Assembly: GCF_000262245.1 (NCBI RefSeq)
Contig: NZ_AJSX01000019.1
Location: 1-64,000, forward strand
DNA: 64,000 bases
Direction: 5' to 3'
Source: Pasteurella bettyae CCUG 2042
GTDB taxonomy: Bacteria; Pseudomonadota; Gammaproteobacteria; Enterobacterales; Pasteurellaceae
The translations under genes and the position numbers were made by a program. Position 1 is the stretch's first letter. Every line of letters starts with the position of its first letter. The notes under the pieces are model-generated. The model was not told where the DNA came from and did no database searches. It saw only the letters and a list, made by a program, of their open reading frames with translations. Of this stretch, positions 29,587-39,843 are shown piece after piece.

Positions 29587-30744
29587 TTATTCATCTACTA
29601 AAAATGCTTCAAGTAATTCATTTAAGAATAACTTACCATGTTCAGTAATTTGCCACGTTGTTTCAGTTTCTATAATATAATTCTGTTCAACCGCCCAATT
29701 TATCTGTTGCGCTATGGTGCTTTCCGATAATCCTGTATAGGCTCGAAATTCTGATTTCGGCACAATTTCTAACAATCGGAAACGATTCATAAAAAATTCA
29801 AAGGGACGATCCACATCTGCAACTTGACGTTCTTCATAAAGGTATTCACCTCTTAAGTAACCTTTAGGGTGGCGAGTTTTTGAATAACGAATAATTTCAC
29901 CATTTTGAAAACTCATTTTGCCGTGTGCTCCACAACCTATGGCTAAATAATCACCAAATCGCCAATAATTAAGATTATGTTGACATTGAAAACCTGGTTT
30001 AGCATAAGCTGAGGTTTCATATTGTTGATAGCCCGCAGCAGTCAATAATTGATGACCTTGCTCAAAAATATCCCAAAGTTCATCATCATCTGGCAGCTTA
30101 GGTGGTCGAGATGCAAACATGGTATTCGGTTCAATAGTTAATTGGTACCAAGATAAATGTGGTGGCGACAATTCAATAGCTTGACGTAAATCATCTAGAG
30201 CTTGTTCGAGGGTTTGATTCGGTAAACCGTGCATTAAGTCCACATTAAAGCTCTTCAAGCCAGAAATTTTAGCAATTTCTACCGCACTTTTTGCCTCAGC
30301 AACATTATGAATACGTCCAAGAGCCACCAGCTTTTCATTAGAAAAACTTTGAATACCCATGGATATTCGAGTTATTCCTGCGTTGACATACCCATGAAAA
30401 CGTTCAGCCTCCACGGTGCCAGGATTTGCCTCAAGAGTCACTTCAATATCTTGCTGAAACGGAATAAGCTGCTGAATAGCTGATAATAATTGAGCAATGC
30501 TTTCTGCGGAAAATAAACTTGGTGTACCACCACCAATAAAAATAGAATGTAATGGTCGATTTTGAAGGCTATCTTTAAAGCGCATGATATCGGCTTGCAA
30601 ATCTGCAAGTAGATGCTCAATATAATCTTGTTCAGGAATCTCTCCCTTCAGCCCATGAGAATTGAAATCACAATATGGACATTTTTGTACACACCATGGA
30701 ATATGTACATACAGACTAAGTGGAGGAAGAAGTAAAGACGCCAT
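29587..30744 (-). CDS. hemW: Radical SAM haem chaperone HemW
   Basis: Radical-SAM protein that binds haem and inserts it into acceptor proteins. 385 residues. The iron-sulfur motif C-x3-C-x2-C is at CVQKCPYCDF near residue 18, followed by GGGTPSLF and the later GIQSF and GLPNQT motifs. The three-cysteine motif followed by DFNSH is HemW-like, and it lacks features of the true coproporphyrinogen oxidase HemN. Its ATG overlaps the stop of the ybjQ-like gene. Confidence 0.92.
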   Translation of the reverse strand: MASLLLPPLSLYVHIPWCVQKCPYCDFNSHGLKGEIPEQDYIEHLLADLQADIMRFKDSLQNRPLHSIFIGGGTPSLFSAESIAQLLSAIQQLIPFQQDIEVTLEANPGTVEAERFHGYVNAGITRISMGIQSFSNEKLVALGRIHNVAEAKSAVEIAKISGLKSFNVDLMHGLPNQTLEQALDDLRQAIELSPPHLSWYQLTIEPNTMFASRPPKLPDDDELWDIFEQGHQLLTAAGYQQYETSAYAKPGFQCQHNLNYWRFGDYLAIGCGAHGKMSFQNGEIIRYSKTRHPKGYLRGEYLYEERQVADVDRPFEFFMNRFRLLEIVPKSEFRAYTGLSESTIAQQINWAVEQNYIIETETTWQITEHGKLFLNELLEAFLVDE

Positions 30745-31067
30745 TAACGAGTAACTACGGCGGTACCACTCGCCACAATCATAAACATACTTTTACTTTC
30801 TGAAGTAATCGACGTATAGTTCACTTCCACACCAATCACCGCATCTGCACCGAGCTTACGAGCATTCTCTTGCAATTCATCTAATGCTTCTTGACGTCCC
30901 TTAGCTAAACGTGCTTCATAAGCCCCTGAACGTCCACCAAAGAAATCTGTAAAACTTGCAAAAAAGTCACGAACAAAATTAGAACCCGCTACGACTTCTC
31001 CAAAAACAAGTCCTTTATATTCTACAATTTGTTTACCATCAATATTTGGTGTTGTGGTTACGATCAT
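30744..31067 (-). CDS. YbjQ-like (UPF0145) heavy-metal-binding-domain protein
   Basis: Small cytoplasmic protein of 107 residues from the chosen ATG, matching E. coli YbjQ in length and in GGRSGAYE, LGADAVIGVEVNY and SGTAV motifs. The family forms oligomers and has been linked to metal binding, but function is unproven. The frame extends 15 codons upstream to 31112; the ATG at 31065-31067 is chosen because GAGGAAAG precedes it and the start then fits the family. The stop overlaps the hemW start. Confidence 0.85.
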   Translation of the reverse strand: MIVTTTPNIDGKQIVEYKGLVFGEVVAGSNFVRDFFASFTDFFGGRSGAYEARLAKGRQEALDELQENARKLGADAVIGVEVNYTSITSESKSMFMIVASGTAVVTR

Positions 31068-31159
31068 TTTACTTTCCTCAATAAAATAATGAGGTCTGCT
31101 TAACAGCCTCATAATGTAAAAAATTATCTAAAATCCTACCGCACTTTTATCATCAAAGG

Positions 31160-31759
31160 TTAAATCCCTAATTTACCTTTTAGAACCGCTAATGATCTTG
31201 CACGATGAGAAATTTTTTTCTTCTCGACTGTATCTAATTCACCAAATGTGCAGTGGGTATCATCACTTAAAAATAAACTATCATAACCAAAACCATTTGG
31301 GCCTTTTTCTTCAAAAATGATAACGCCGTGACATTCTCCTTCGGCAATAATTGGAGATGGATCGGTTTCATGTTGTAACATCACAATACAACTCACAAAT
31401 TTTGCTTGGCGTTTTTCAGCAGGGACATTAGCTAATTCAGATAATAGTTTCTGACGATTTGCGGCATCAGCATTTTCACCCTCTATCCCAGCATAACGAG
31501 CAGAATATAAACCAGGAGCACCCGCTAAAGCTTCCACGACTAGCCCACTATCATCAGCAATAGCAGGATAGCCTGATATTTTTGAGGCATGGCGTGCTTT
31601 TAATAATGCATTCTCAACAAAGGTTAAGCCAGTTTCTTCAGGACTTTCAATGCCTAAATCTGTTTGTGCAATAACTTCAAAGCCAAAATCAGATAATACA
31701 TCTGTCATTTCTTTGACTTTACCTTTATTACCTGTTGCTAGTACTACTTTTTGTTTCAT
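31160..31759 (-). CDS. rdgB: dITP/XTP pyrophosphatase
   Basis: Ham1/RdgB family house-cleaning enzyme that hydrolyses ITP, dITP and XTP to monophosphates, keeping deaminated purines out of DNA. 199 residues. The N-terminal [13 protein letters not shown], the [11 protein letters not shown] active-site segment, [10 protein letters not shown] and the C-terminal ISHRARAL-like SHRARSLA are present. It is upstream of the ybjQ-hemW pair, as rdgB(yggV)-hemW in E. coli. Confidence 0.96.
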   Translation of the reverse strand: MKQKVVLATGNKGKVKEMTDVLSDFGFEVIAQTDLGIESPEETGLTFVENALLKARHASKISGYPAIADDSGLVVEALAGAPGLYSARYAGIEGENADAANRQKLLSELANVPAEKRQAKFVSCIVMLQHETDPSPIIAEGECHGVIIFEEKGPNGFGYDSLFLSDDTHCTFGELDTVEKKKISHRARSLAVLKGKLGI

Positions 31760-31868
31760 AACCGACTCCTATTCCATTTTTGCTCATTATACTTGAAATC
31801 ATAAAAAAGCGGAATTTTTCATATTCTGCTTTGTGTATAAGAGAAAGGATCGATAATAAGCAAATAAA

Positions 31869-32195
31869 TTATAAGAGAATACGTTCTCTATTTTTCTCTA
31901 AGGTAGCTTGTCCAATCCCAGAAACTTCCGTAAGTTGTTCAATAGAAGTAAAACTTCCATGCTTTTCTCGATATTCCACGATGGCTTCTGCTTTTTTCAT
32001 ACCAATTCCCACTAAAGTATTCTTAATTTCTGTAGCGGTGGCAGTATTAATATTAACCTTATTTTCCATATTCATTGGAGCTTTTTCTACTTGTTCAGTT
32101 TTTGGCATTTGAGGTTTCTCTGCGGCCATCACCTGAGACGTTAAAATTGAACCAATAATAAATAGTGAAGATAAAAATTTTTGCATTTTGGTCAT
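31869..32195 (-). CDS. ComEA-like helix-hairpin-helix protein
   Basis: Exported DNA-binding protein of 108 residues. A signal peptide (about 1-25, cut near VMAAEK) is followed by a low-complexity linker and a ComEA-type helix-hairpin-helix domain (about 48-105; VNINTATATEI, GIGMKKAEAIVEYRE, LTEVSGIGQATLEKN). Proteins of this type pull DNA into the periplasm during natural transformation. The many uptake signals in the window are consistent with a competent host. AAGGAAG lies 5 bases before the ATG. Confidence 0.88.
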   Translation of the reverse strand: MTKMQKFLSSLFIIGSILTSQVMAAEKPQMPKTEQVEKAPMNMENKVNINTATATEIKNTLVGIGMKKAEAIVEYREKHGSFTSIEQLTEVSGIGQATLEKNRERILL

Positions 32196-32340
32196 AAAGA
32201 CTTCCTTGTTAATTGATCAATGTTGAGAATTCAACAAACCTTACTTTAAGGAAGGTAGCAAAATTTTCTAGAAACTCACCGCAGTTTTACGAGGAAGATC
32301 GCAAAAATCAGATTTTTTTGGAAAAAAAGACAGATAAACA

Positions 32341-32366
32341 AAAGGCGAAATTAATTATTCGCCTTT
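32341..32366 (-). terminator. ispH terminator
   Basis: AAAGGCGAA (32341-32349) pairs with TTCGCCTTT (32358-32366), with T-rich sequence beyond it on the minus strand, just after the ispH stop. Confidence 0.75.
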
Positions 32367-32372
32367 ACTCTA

Positions 32373-33317
32373 TTATTGAACTTCTTTAATACGTAATTCT
32401 TTTGGAACTTCAAAAAACATATTTTCTTCAAGCCCTTCAAGGGTTTCTACCGTACTTGCTCCTAAAGTTTTTAGATGAGAAATAACCGATTGAACAAGCA
32501 CTTCTGGAGCCGAAGCACCAGCAGTTAAGCCTATAGTTTCAACATTCTCTAACCATTCAGGCTGAATATCTTCGGGCCCATCAATTAATTTTGCCCTTAC
32601 CCCCATTCGTAAGGCCAATTCAGCTAAGCGATTAGAATTTGAAGAATTTTTAGACCCGACGACTAAGACTAAATCTGAACATTTTGCTAATTCACGCACC
32701 GCTTGCTGACGATTAGTGGTTGCATAACAAATATCATTCTTATGAGGGCCTTTGATCGCAGGATATTTTTCTTTTAAGGTGCTAATGGTCTCTGCCGTAT
32801 CATCTAGAGAAAGGGTTGTTTGGGTCATAAATGTTAAATCATCTTTCTCATTTACTGGAAGATTTAGAATATCTTCAACACTTTCAATAAGATAAATACC
32901 ACCTGCGTCATTGCTATATTGCCCCATGGTCCCTTCTACTTCAGGGTGTCCCTTATGACCGATAAGGATCGCTTTTGTGCCCTTTTTACTTGCTCGAGCA
33001 ACCTCCATATGAACTTTAGTTACCAAAGGACAAGTGGCATCAAACACCTTTAACTGCCGGCGTTTAGCTTCCTGACGTACCGCTTGTGAGACACCATGAG
33101 CAGAGAAAATGACTATTGCACCATCAGGTACTTCATCTAATTCTTCCACAAAAATTGCACCACGCTCACGCAATCCATTTACTACGAAACGATTATGTAC
33201 TACTTCATGACGTACATAAATTGGGGCACCGTGAATTTCTAATGCTAATTCTACAATACTAATGGCTCGATCCACACCTGCGCAGAAACCTCGTGGATTA
33301 GCTAAAATTATTTTCAT
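32373..33317 (-). CDS. ispH: 4-hydroxy-3-methylbut-2-enyl diphosphate reductase
   Basis: Last enzyme of the MEP isoprenoid pathway, an iron-sulfur protein that makes IPP and DMAPP. 314 residues from the chosen ATG. The cluster cysteines are seen in [23 protein letters not shown] and [10 protein letters not shown]. An in-frame ATG 4 codons upstream is possible, but the family protein begins at [10 protein letters not shown]. It lies 57 bases after lspA; the fkpB gene that separates these two in E. coli is absent. Confidence 0.97.
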   Translation of the reverse strand: MKIILANPRGFCAGVDRAISIVELALEIHGAPIYVRHEVVHNRFVVNGLRERGAIFVEELDEVPDGAIVIFSAHGVSQAVRQEAKRRQLKVFDATCPLVTKVHMEVARASKKGTKAILIGHKGHPEVEGTMGQYSNDAGGIYLIESVEDILNLPVNEKDDLTFMTQTTLSLDDTAETISTLKEKYPAIKGPHKNDICYATTNRQQAVRELAKCSDLVLVVGSKNSSNSNRLAELALRMGVRAKLIDGPEDIQPEWLENVETIGLTAGASAPEVLVQSVISHLKTLGASTVETLEGLEENMFFEVPKELRIKEVQ

Positions 33318-33374
33318 ATTATGACTCATTGATATTTTTGTATTGGCTCATCAATTAGTTTGCTAAAAAAGAAA

Positions 33375-33863
33375 TTATGCTTTTTTCTTATCACTATTTT
33401 TAAATGCATCTAGTGCAAGTAGCCCAGCACCAATACAGATTGAAATATCTGCCACATTAAATACAGGATAATGCCACTGTTGCCAATAGAAATCTAAAAA
33501 ATCGACCACAAAACCATGATAGATTCGATCCACCATATTAGCTAAAGCACCGCCGATAATTAATGCATAGGCTGTATTCTGTAATTTTTGACTAGCATGA
33601 TTTTTAAATAATAAATAAACCAACACAAATGAAATAGCTATTGCTAACACAATAAATAAATACTTTTGCCAACCGTTATTATCGGCTAAAAAACTAAATG
33701 CAGCGCCATGGTTACGCACATAGGTTAAATTAAAAATAGGCAAAATTTGAATGCTTTCATAAAGCTCAATGTTTTTCACAACAATATATTTAGTGATTAA
33801 ATCAAAAATAAATGCAAAAGCACTTATCCAAAGAAAAGACAGTCCAGTTTTAGTTTGGGACAT
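33375..33863 (-). CDS. lspA: Lipoprotein signal peptidase
   Basis: Inner-membrane aspartic peptidase that removes signal peptides from prolipoproteins. 162 residues, four membrane helices. Catalytic aspartates lie in ANMVDRIYHG and FNVADISI, and NHGAAFSFL is a conserved element. It follows ileS by about 100 bases, the usual ileS-lspA order. The entericidin at 52088 is one likely substrate. Confidence 0.96.
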   Translation of the reverse strand: MSQTKTGLSFLWISAFAFIFDLITKYIVVKNIELYESIQILPIFNLTYVRNHGAAFSFLADNNGWQKYLFIVLAIAISFVLVYLLFKNHASQKLQNTAYALIIGGALANMVDRIYHGFVVDFLDFYWQQWHYPVFNVADISICIGAGLLALDAFKNSDKKKA

Positions 33864-33889
33864 AAAATACGTTCCTACATAATAATCTA

Positions 33890-33909
33890 GGGCGTATACC
33901 TACGCCCCG
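33890..33909. other. Stem-loop between ileS and lspA
   Basis: GGGCGTA (33891-33897) pairs with TACGCCC (33902-33908). No T run follows on the minus strand, so it is not a standard terminator. It may be an RNA-stability or processing hairpin. Confidence 0.4.
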
Positions 33910-33964
33910 ATCAATGGTTATCAATGTAATAAAAGTGCGGTCAATATTTCGCAAATTTTACTGA

Positions 33965-36772
33965 TTATGCAAAGTGTCTTACTTCGCCATTACCGTTAAC
34001 ATTTTGTTCACAGCGTGAACATAGTGAATTTGCATCTTTGCTATCAGAATAATGCCAACAGCGAGGACATTTATGGTTAGCAGAACGAATCACTTTAATT
34101 GCTAAACCTTTTACTTCACCTTCTTCCACATCCGCTTCTGCAAGTGGTTGAACATCTGCTTTTGAAGTAATGAGTACAAAACGCAACTCATCTTTCAATT
34201 TATTTAATAATGCAACATATTCATCATTTGCATAAAGAGTGACTTCTGCTTCTAATGCTCCACCAATGAGTTTATCGTTACGAGCTTGTTCTAATACTCG
34301 ATTCACTTCTGCTCGTAAAACTAATACTTGTTGCCAGTAAGCATCATCAAATTCAGCATTAGCATCTAAAGCAAATAAACCTTCATAAAATTCTTCAGTA
34401 AATACGAATTCAGAACGTTCACCAGGTAAATGACCCCAAATTTCATCTGCTGTGAAAGATAAAATTGGTGCAATCCAACGTACTAAGGCTTCAGATATAT
34501 GCCATAAAGCGGTTTGGCAACTACGACGGGCAAGACTATCTGCTTTAGTCGTATATTGGCGGTCTTTGATAATATCTAAGTAAAATGAGCCCATTTCCAC
34601 TGAGCAGAAACGCATTAAACGTTGTACTACAGCATGGAATTGGTAATTATCATAAGCATCTTTAATTTCGTTTTGTACTTGCAATGCACAATCAACAGCC
34701 CAGCGGTCAAGTGAAATCATCTCTTCTGGTTTGAGAATATCACGTTTAGGATCAAAGCCGTTTAAGTTTGCTAATAAGAAACGCGCTGTGTTACGGATAC
34801 GACGATATGAATCGGCTGCTCGTTTTAAGATCTCATCAGAAACAGTCATTTCACCAGTATAGTCAGTTGAAGCTACCCATAAACGTAAAATATCGCTACC
34901 AAATTTATCCATCACTTCTTGTGGTGTGACGATGTTACCAATAGATTTAGACATTTTACGGCCTTGTCCATCCACAGTAAAACCATGAGTTAATACTTGT
35001 TTATAAGGTGCTTTGTTATCAGTGGCAGTAGAAAGCATTAATGAAGACATAAACCAACCACGATGTTGGTCAGAACCTTCAAGATACATATCAGCTTCCT
35101 TACCATTAAATTCAGGACGTGCTTTCACAACTGAATAATAAGTTGATCCTGAGTCGAACCATACATCTAAAGTATCTGGCACTTTACTGTAATGAACGGC
35201 ATCTTCACCTAATAAATCTTTAGGATCTAAATCCCACCAAGCTTGAATACCTTTTTGTTCAACTAATTTTGCCACTTCTTCAATTAATTCAACGGTACGT
35301 GGATGAAGCTGTTCAGTTTCCTTATGAATAAATAATGCTACTGGCACGCCCCAAGTACGTTGACGAGAAATACACCAGTCAGGACGATTTTCTACCATTT
35401 TTTCAATTCGTGCTTGACCCCAATCAGGAATCCAACGCACTCTCTTGATTTCATTTAATGCTTGTTGGCGCAAACCTTTAGTTTCCATACCAATAAACCA
35501 TTGTGGTGTAGCACGGAAAATAATTGGTGTTTTATGACGCCAACAGTGCGGGTAGCTATGGCGAATTTTTTCTAATTTAAGTAAAGCACCTGTTTCTTCT
35601 AATTTTTCAATCACTTTACCATTAGATTCAAACACACCGAGACCAGCGAAAAATTCAGCATTTGAGTTAAATTTACCATCATTACCGATTAAACCAGCCA
35701 TGCCAATATTATATTTACGTGCAACCACATAGTCGTCTTGACCATGATCTGGTGCTGTATGCACTAAACCTGTACCACCATCAGTAGTTACATGATCTCC
35801 GAAAATAAAAGGCACGCTAAATTTATAGAATGGATGGTTAAACTCTAATAACTCGAGTACATCACCTTTGGCTGAACCCAATACTTTCCAAGATTCAACA
35901 GCTACAGCCTGAGCAACAGATTCAACTAATTCAGAGGCTAAAATAACACGCTCATTACCTAATTGAACAAGGCTATATTCTAATTCTGGATTAATTGCAA
36001 TAGCACGGTTTGAAGGCATTGTCCAAGGTGTTGTAGTCCAAATAACTGCTGATAATTTACCATTACCTTTTTCAGTTAAATTAAATTTACTTTCAATTAA
36101 GCTCTCATTAACTGCGGCAAAACGTACATAAATAGAAGGAGAGGTTCTATCTTCATATTCCACTTCTGCTTCTGCTAATGAAGATGCGCAATCTAAACAC
36201 CAGTGAACAGGTTTAGAACCTTTATATAAGTGGCCATTTTCAACCGCTTTACCAAAAGCACGAATGATATTAGCTTCTGTATCAAAGTTCATCGTTAAAT
36301 ATGGATGTTCCCAGTCACCTAACACACCTAAACGAATAAAGTCTTTTTTCTGACCCTCTACTTGTTCACGTGCATATTTACGACATTCTTCACGGAATTC
36401 TGCCGCAGAAATTTTTTGATTTGGTTTGCCGACTAAACCTTCTACTTTTAATTCGATGGGCAAACCATGGCAATCCCAACCTGGCACATAAGGGCTGTCA
36501 AAACCTAATGCGGTTTTAGATTTAATGATAATATCTTTTAAAATTTTATTTACAGCGTGACCAATATGAATGGTACCGTTCGCATATGGAGGACCATCAT
36601 GCAAAATAAATGATTTTTTGCCTTTTGAAGATTGACGAATTTTTTGGTAAAGATCTTTCTCATACCAATTTTTTAGCATACCTGGTTCACGTTTTGCTAA
36701 GTCTCCACGCATTGGGAAACCTGTTTCAGGCAGGTTTAAAGTATTTTTGTAATCAATTGTTTCGTTAGACAT
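33965..36772 (-). CDS. ileS: Isoleucyl-tRNA synthetase
   Basis: Charges tRNA-Ile. 935 residues, the bacterial length. HIGH-type motif [19 protein letters not shown] motif [10 protein letters not shown], editing domain ([10 protein letters not shown]) and C-terminal zinc fingers (CPRCWHY and CSRCEQN) identify it. Sits between ribF and lspA as in E. coli. One of its substrates, tRNA-Ile2 (CAU), is encoded at 45875-45951. Confidence 0.98.
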   Translation of the reverse strand: MSNETIDYKNTLNLPETGFPMRGDLAKREPGMLKNWYEKDLYQKIRQSSKGKKSFILHDGPPYANGTIHIGHAVNKILKDIIIKSKTALGFDSPYVPGWDCHGLPIELKVEGLVGKPNQKISAAEFREECRKYAREQVEGQKKDFIRLGVLGDWEHPYLTMNFDTEANIIRAFGKAVENGHLYKGSKPVHWCLDCASSLAEAEVEYEDRTSPSIYVRFAAVNESLIESKFNLTEKGNGKLSAVIWTTTPWTMPSNRAIAINPELEYSLVQLGNERVILASELVESVAQAVAVESWKVLGSAKGDVLELLEFNHPFYKFSVPFIFGDHVTTDGGTGLVHTAPDHGQDDYVVARKYNIGMAGLIGNDGKFNSNAEFFAGLGVFESNGKVIEKLEETGALLKLEKIRHSYPHCWRHKTPIIFRATPQWFIGMETKGLRQQALNEIKRVRWIPDWGQARIEKMVENRPDWCISRQRTWGVPVALFIHKETEQLHPRTVELIEEVAKLVEQKGIQAWWDLDPKDLLGEDAVHYSKVPDTLDVWFDSGSTYYSVVKARPEFNGKEADMYLEGSDQHRGWFMSSLMLSTATDNKAPYKQVLTHGFTVDGQGRKMSKSIGNIVTPQEVMDKFGSDILRLWVASTDYTGEMTVSDEILKRAADSYRRIRNTARFLLANLNGFDPKRDILKPEEMISLDRWAVDCALQVQNEIKDAYDNYQFHAVVQRLMRFCSVEMGSFYLDIIKDRQYTTKADSLARRSCQTALWHISEALVRWIAPILSFTADEIWGHLPGERSEFVFTEEFYEGLFALDANAEFDDAYWQQVLVLRAEVNRVLEQARNDKLIGGALEAEVTLYANDEYVALLNKLKDELRFVLITSKADVQPLAEADVEEGEVKGLAIKVIRSANHKCPRCWHYSDSKDANSLCSRCEQNVNGNGEVRHFA

Positions 36773-36851
36773 TTGTATATTCCACGTTGTAATAAAATTT
36801 AATTTGTAATCGGATAGTTATATCGTTTTTTGTTTATGAATAAAAGCAAAA

Positions 36852-37799
36852 TTAATCATTTCTTTTGAAAAAATCTCGTGCCACCAACACATCTTGAGCA
36901 ATTTGTTCTGTTAACGCTGTGATAGAAGAAAATTTTATTTCATTTCGAATTTTATGGCAGAGGGTGACTAAAATTGTCTTACCATATAAATCATCATTAA
37001 AATCAAATAAATAAACCTCTAAGCGCTGTTCAACTCCATTTAAGGTTGGGCGTTGACCAATATTCGCCACCCCTTCAAACACCGAACCGCAAGGGCATTT
37101 TACTCGTACAGCAAAAACCCCTTTCACTGGATTCACTTGACGTTGTAAACGAATATTCGCTGTTGGAAAACCAATAGTACTCCCTAATTTCTGACCATGA
37201 ACGACTTTACCAAAAATGCTATAAGGGCGACCTAATAATTCTTCCGCTTTCACTAAATCATCTTGTGCCAAAGCTTGCCGAATTGCGGTACTACTAATAC
37301 GTAACTTATCAAGGAAAAAAGTGCGGTTATCTTCTACAGAAAATCCAAATTTTTTACCCGCACTTTCAAGCAATCTGAAATCGCCTTTACGATCTGCACC
37401 AAAGCGGAAATCATCACCAATACTCAGAAATTTCACATTTAACTTATTCACTAACCAATCTTCAATAAAGAATTCTGCCTTTAATGAAGCAAAAGTGCGG
37501 TCGAATTTCACGCAAATTACATAATCCACACCCAGCTGTTTTAAGTAATATAATTTATCACGTAACCGCATTAAACGTGCGGGTGCCTGCTCATGCTGAG
37601 CATTCATTGACATAAAATACTCACGTGGCTGTGGTTCAAATAACATCACCACCATTGGCAAATGCAAGGCATTGGCTTTATTACGTAAATGTTGTAACAC
37701 TGCTTGATGACCTAAATGAACACCATCAAAATTACCAATGGTTAACGCACAGCCTGTCAATGTCTTAGGTAAATTCTGCATGCCACGAATAAGTTGCAT
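36852..37799 (-). CDS. ribF: Bifunctional riboflavin kinase/FAD synthetase
   Basis: Makes FMN from riboflavin and then FAD. 315 residues from the chosen ATG. N-terminal adenylyltransferase domain (IGNFDGVHLGHQAV; SSTAIRQAL) and C-terminal kinase domain (GSTIGFPTANI; NIGQRPT; RLEVYLFD). An earlier in-frame ATG at 37811 exists, but MQLIRGMQNL matches the family start. Upstream of ileS as in E. coli. Two uptake signals are within the coding region, at about 37318 and 37490. Confidence 0.95.
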   Translation of the reverse strand: MQLIRGMQNLPKTLTGCALTIGNFDGVHLGHQAVLQHLRNKANALHLPMVVMLFEPQPREYFMSMNAQHEQAPARLMRLRDKLYYLKQLGVDYVICVKFDRTFASLKAEFFIEDWLVNKLNVKFLSIGDDFRFGADRKGDFRLLESAGKKFGFSVEDNRTFFLDKLRISSTAIRQALAQDDLVKAEELLGRPYSIFGKVVHGQKLGSTIGFPTANIRLQRQVNPVKGVFAVRVKCPCGSVFEGVANIGQRPTLNGVEQRLEVYLFDFNDDLYGKTILVTLCHKIRNEIKFSSITALTEQIAQDVLVARDFFKRND

Positions 37800-37942
37800 C
37801 ACATATTCCATTAAATATAAGTAGAAAAATATGCCGTATTATACGCACAAATTGAGGAAGATTAAAGGAAAGCGGGTAAGAATCTAGCATTAAAAATAAT
37901 GCACTAAAAATTTCAAAAATTTTTGAAAAACCTACCGCACTT

Positions 37943-38803
37943 TTAAATTTTCCGTTTAATTAACGGCGCAAATACTGAAATCAACATTGCACCTAAGGTG
38001 AGCAACACCCCGAGGGCAGAAATGAATGAGAATCTATCGCCTAAAATTAAAATTGCCAATAATACACCAAACACAGGTTCTAGCGTGGATAGCAGACTGG
38101 AAATATAAACGGAAGAGGTTTGTACTCCTTTAAACCAAAGAACAACGGCAAAACAAGTGCACATTAAGCCAAGATAAAATAACGAAGCAATTCCCTTGAA
38201 AGTAGGGGTAATTGTCCAATCTTTTACCAATAAAATACTAAAAGGAATACAAAGAACTGTGCCCAACACAATAATCACATTTGTATAATCCTTAGATTTC
38301 ATGGTTTTCATAACATCTTTAGAAAGATATAAACAAAAACAGAATGCAACCGCTGATGCCAAGACTAATAGGCATCCCCATACATTAATATGGCTATCTC
38401 CTTGCCCTCCAATAACCGTTAATAAGATACCAATAAATGCAATAATACTTAACAGTAAATCAATTGGTCGGATATATTGATTAAAGAAAAAATAGCCGAT
38501 CAATACCGAGAGTAAAGGAATCATGCCCAACATGGTGACTGCACTTGCGGCAGAAGTATAATATAAACCAATAAATTGCAATAAGAAGACCACGGGGAAA
38601 TTTACAAATGCCAAGATCCACATGGTTTTAATATAAGCTTTTGGGATCGTATTATAGGCTTTAAAAAAAGTGGGTAATAAAACTAAAGATGCAATAAAAA
38701 AACGACACTGTACCATAAGCACAGGATCCATAATCTCATAGGTATATTTCGCTGCAATAAAGGCGCTCGCCCAAATTAGCATAGCAATTATTTGATAGAT
38801 CAT
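37943..38803 (-). CDS. EamA-family drug/metabolite transporter (second tandem copy)
   Basis: Inner-membrane protein of 286 residues with ten predicted helices forming two EamA repeats (about 5-135 and 145-280). It has the LEPVFGVLLAILILGD motif near the C terminus. It begins 2 bases after its upstream neighbour ends, and the two proteins share many segments (LIWASAFIAAKYxY, LLQFIGxxYTS, SSVTMLG), so they arose by tandem duplication. Substrate unknown; the family includes amino acid and metabolite exporters. Confidence 0.88.
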   Translation of the reverse strand: MIYQIIAMLIWASAFIAAKYTYEIMDPVLMVQCRFFIASLVLLPTFFKAYNTIPKAYIKTMWILAFVNFPVVFLLQFIGLYYTSAASAVTMLGMIPLLSVLIGYFFFNQYIRPIDLLLSIIAFIGILLTVIGGQGDSHINVWGCLLVLASAVAFCFCLYLSKDVMKTMKSKDYTNVIIVLGTVLCIPFSILLVKDWTITPTFKGIASLFYLGLMCTCFAVVLWFKGVQTSSVYISSLLSTLEPVFGVLLAILILGDRFSFISALGVLLTLGAMLISVFAPLIKRKI

Positions 38804-38805
38804 CG

Positions 38806-39684
38806 CTAGAGTGCCATTTTATTTTTTAGATATTTAATTAACATTGGTGATAAAACTGAGGTCCCCGCGGCTAAGATGACAAGCAACATGCCAAAAAAAG
38901 TCACGAGAGTTAAATGTTCATCTAGTAGCAATAGTGCTAATAATACGCCAAATACAGGTTCAAGGGTAGTTAAAATGCTTGCCGTATTTGCTGTTGAAAC
39001 TTGTAATCCCTTACTCCATAGGCGATAAGCCAACCAAGTACAACCAATGCTTAAGTAAAGAATCGCAAAAATACCTTCACTATGAATTTGAACATGCCAA
39101 TCTTGCACTAACAACAATGAGAAAGGAATACAGGTAATGGCACCAGTCATAATAATCACATCAGTATAGGCTTTCGGATCTATGGCTTTCATGACACTTT
39201 GTGCTAAATGTATACTAAATGAAAAAGCAATACTCCCTAGCAATACTAACATACAACCTAATATTGTGACTTCATCTGTTGATTTGGCTCCCAGCATAAC
39301 AAGAGCGATACCAATTAGAGCAATAATACCTAATAACCAATCCAATAGACGAGCTGACTTTTGAAAGAAAACATGTCCTAATAATGCCACGATTAACGGT
39401 TCTGTACCTAACATTGTTACGCCACTAGATACTGATGTATAGCGGACACCAATAAATTGTAATAATAAGACAATAGGGAAATTCAATAAACCTAATCCCC
39501 ACATCTGCCAACGATACTGTACAGGTACTTTTTGATAAGAACGAAAGAAGGTAGGCAACACCAGTAATGCCGATAGGATTAAGCGGCACATCACTGTGAG
39601 TGCAGGATCGAACATACTATAACTGAATTTTGCAGCGATAAATGCACTCGCCCAAATCAAAACAGCTGCCACTAAATAGAACAT
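38806..39684 (-). CDS. EamA-family drug/metabolite transporter (first tandem copy)
   Basis: Inner-membrane protein of 292 residues with ten predicted helices and two EamA repeats. It shares LIWASAFIAAKF, VLLLQFIGVRYTS, VTMLGTEPL and LEPVFGVLLALLLLDE with the adjacent paralogue. The pair is probably one transcript, and a heterodimer is possible since some short family relatives pair. Upstream stretch 39685-39843 contains an uptake signal near 39711 and no clear promoter. Substrate unknown. Confidence 0.88.
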   Translation of the reverse strand: MFYLVAAVLIWASAFIAAKFSYSMFDPALTVMCRLILSALLVLPTFFRSYQKVPVQYRWQMWGLGLLNFPIVLLLQFIGVRYTSVSSGVTMLGTEPLIVALLGHVFFQKSARLLDWLLGIIALIGIALVMLGAKSTDEVTILGCMLVLLGSIAFSFSIHLAQSVMKAIDPKAYTDVIIMTGAITCIPFSLLLVQDWHVQIHSEGIFAILYLSIGCTWLAYRLWSKGLQVSTANTASILTTLEPVFGVLLALLLLDEHLTLVTFFGMLLVILAAGTSVLSPMLIKYLKNKMAL

Positions 39685-39843
39685 AGAACCTTCTTAGGTA
39701 TGCTTAGGTAAAAGTGCGGTCGAATTTGAAGAAATTTAGGGATAGTGGTTTGTTAACCATGCCCAATAGGTAAATTATCCTATTTATAGCAAGAGATCTA
39801 GTGGCAACTTAAAATATATTCAATAATAAACAGCCTAACAAAA

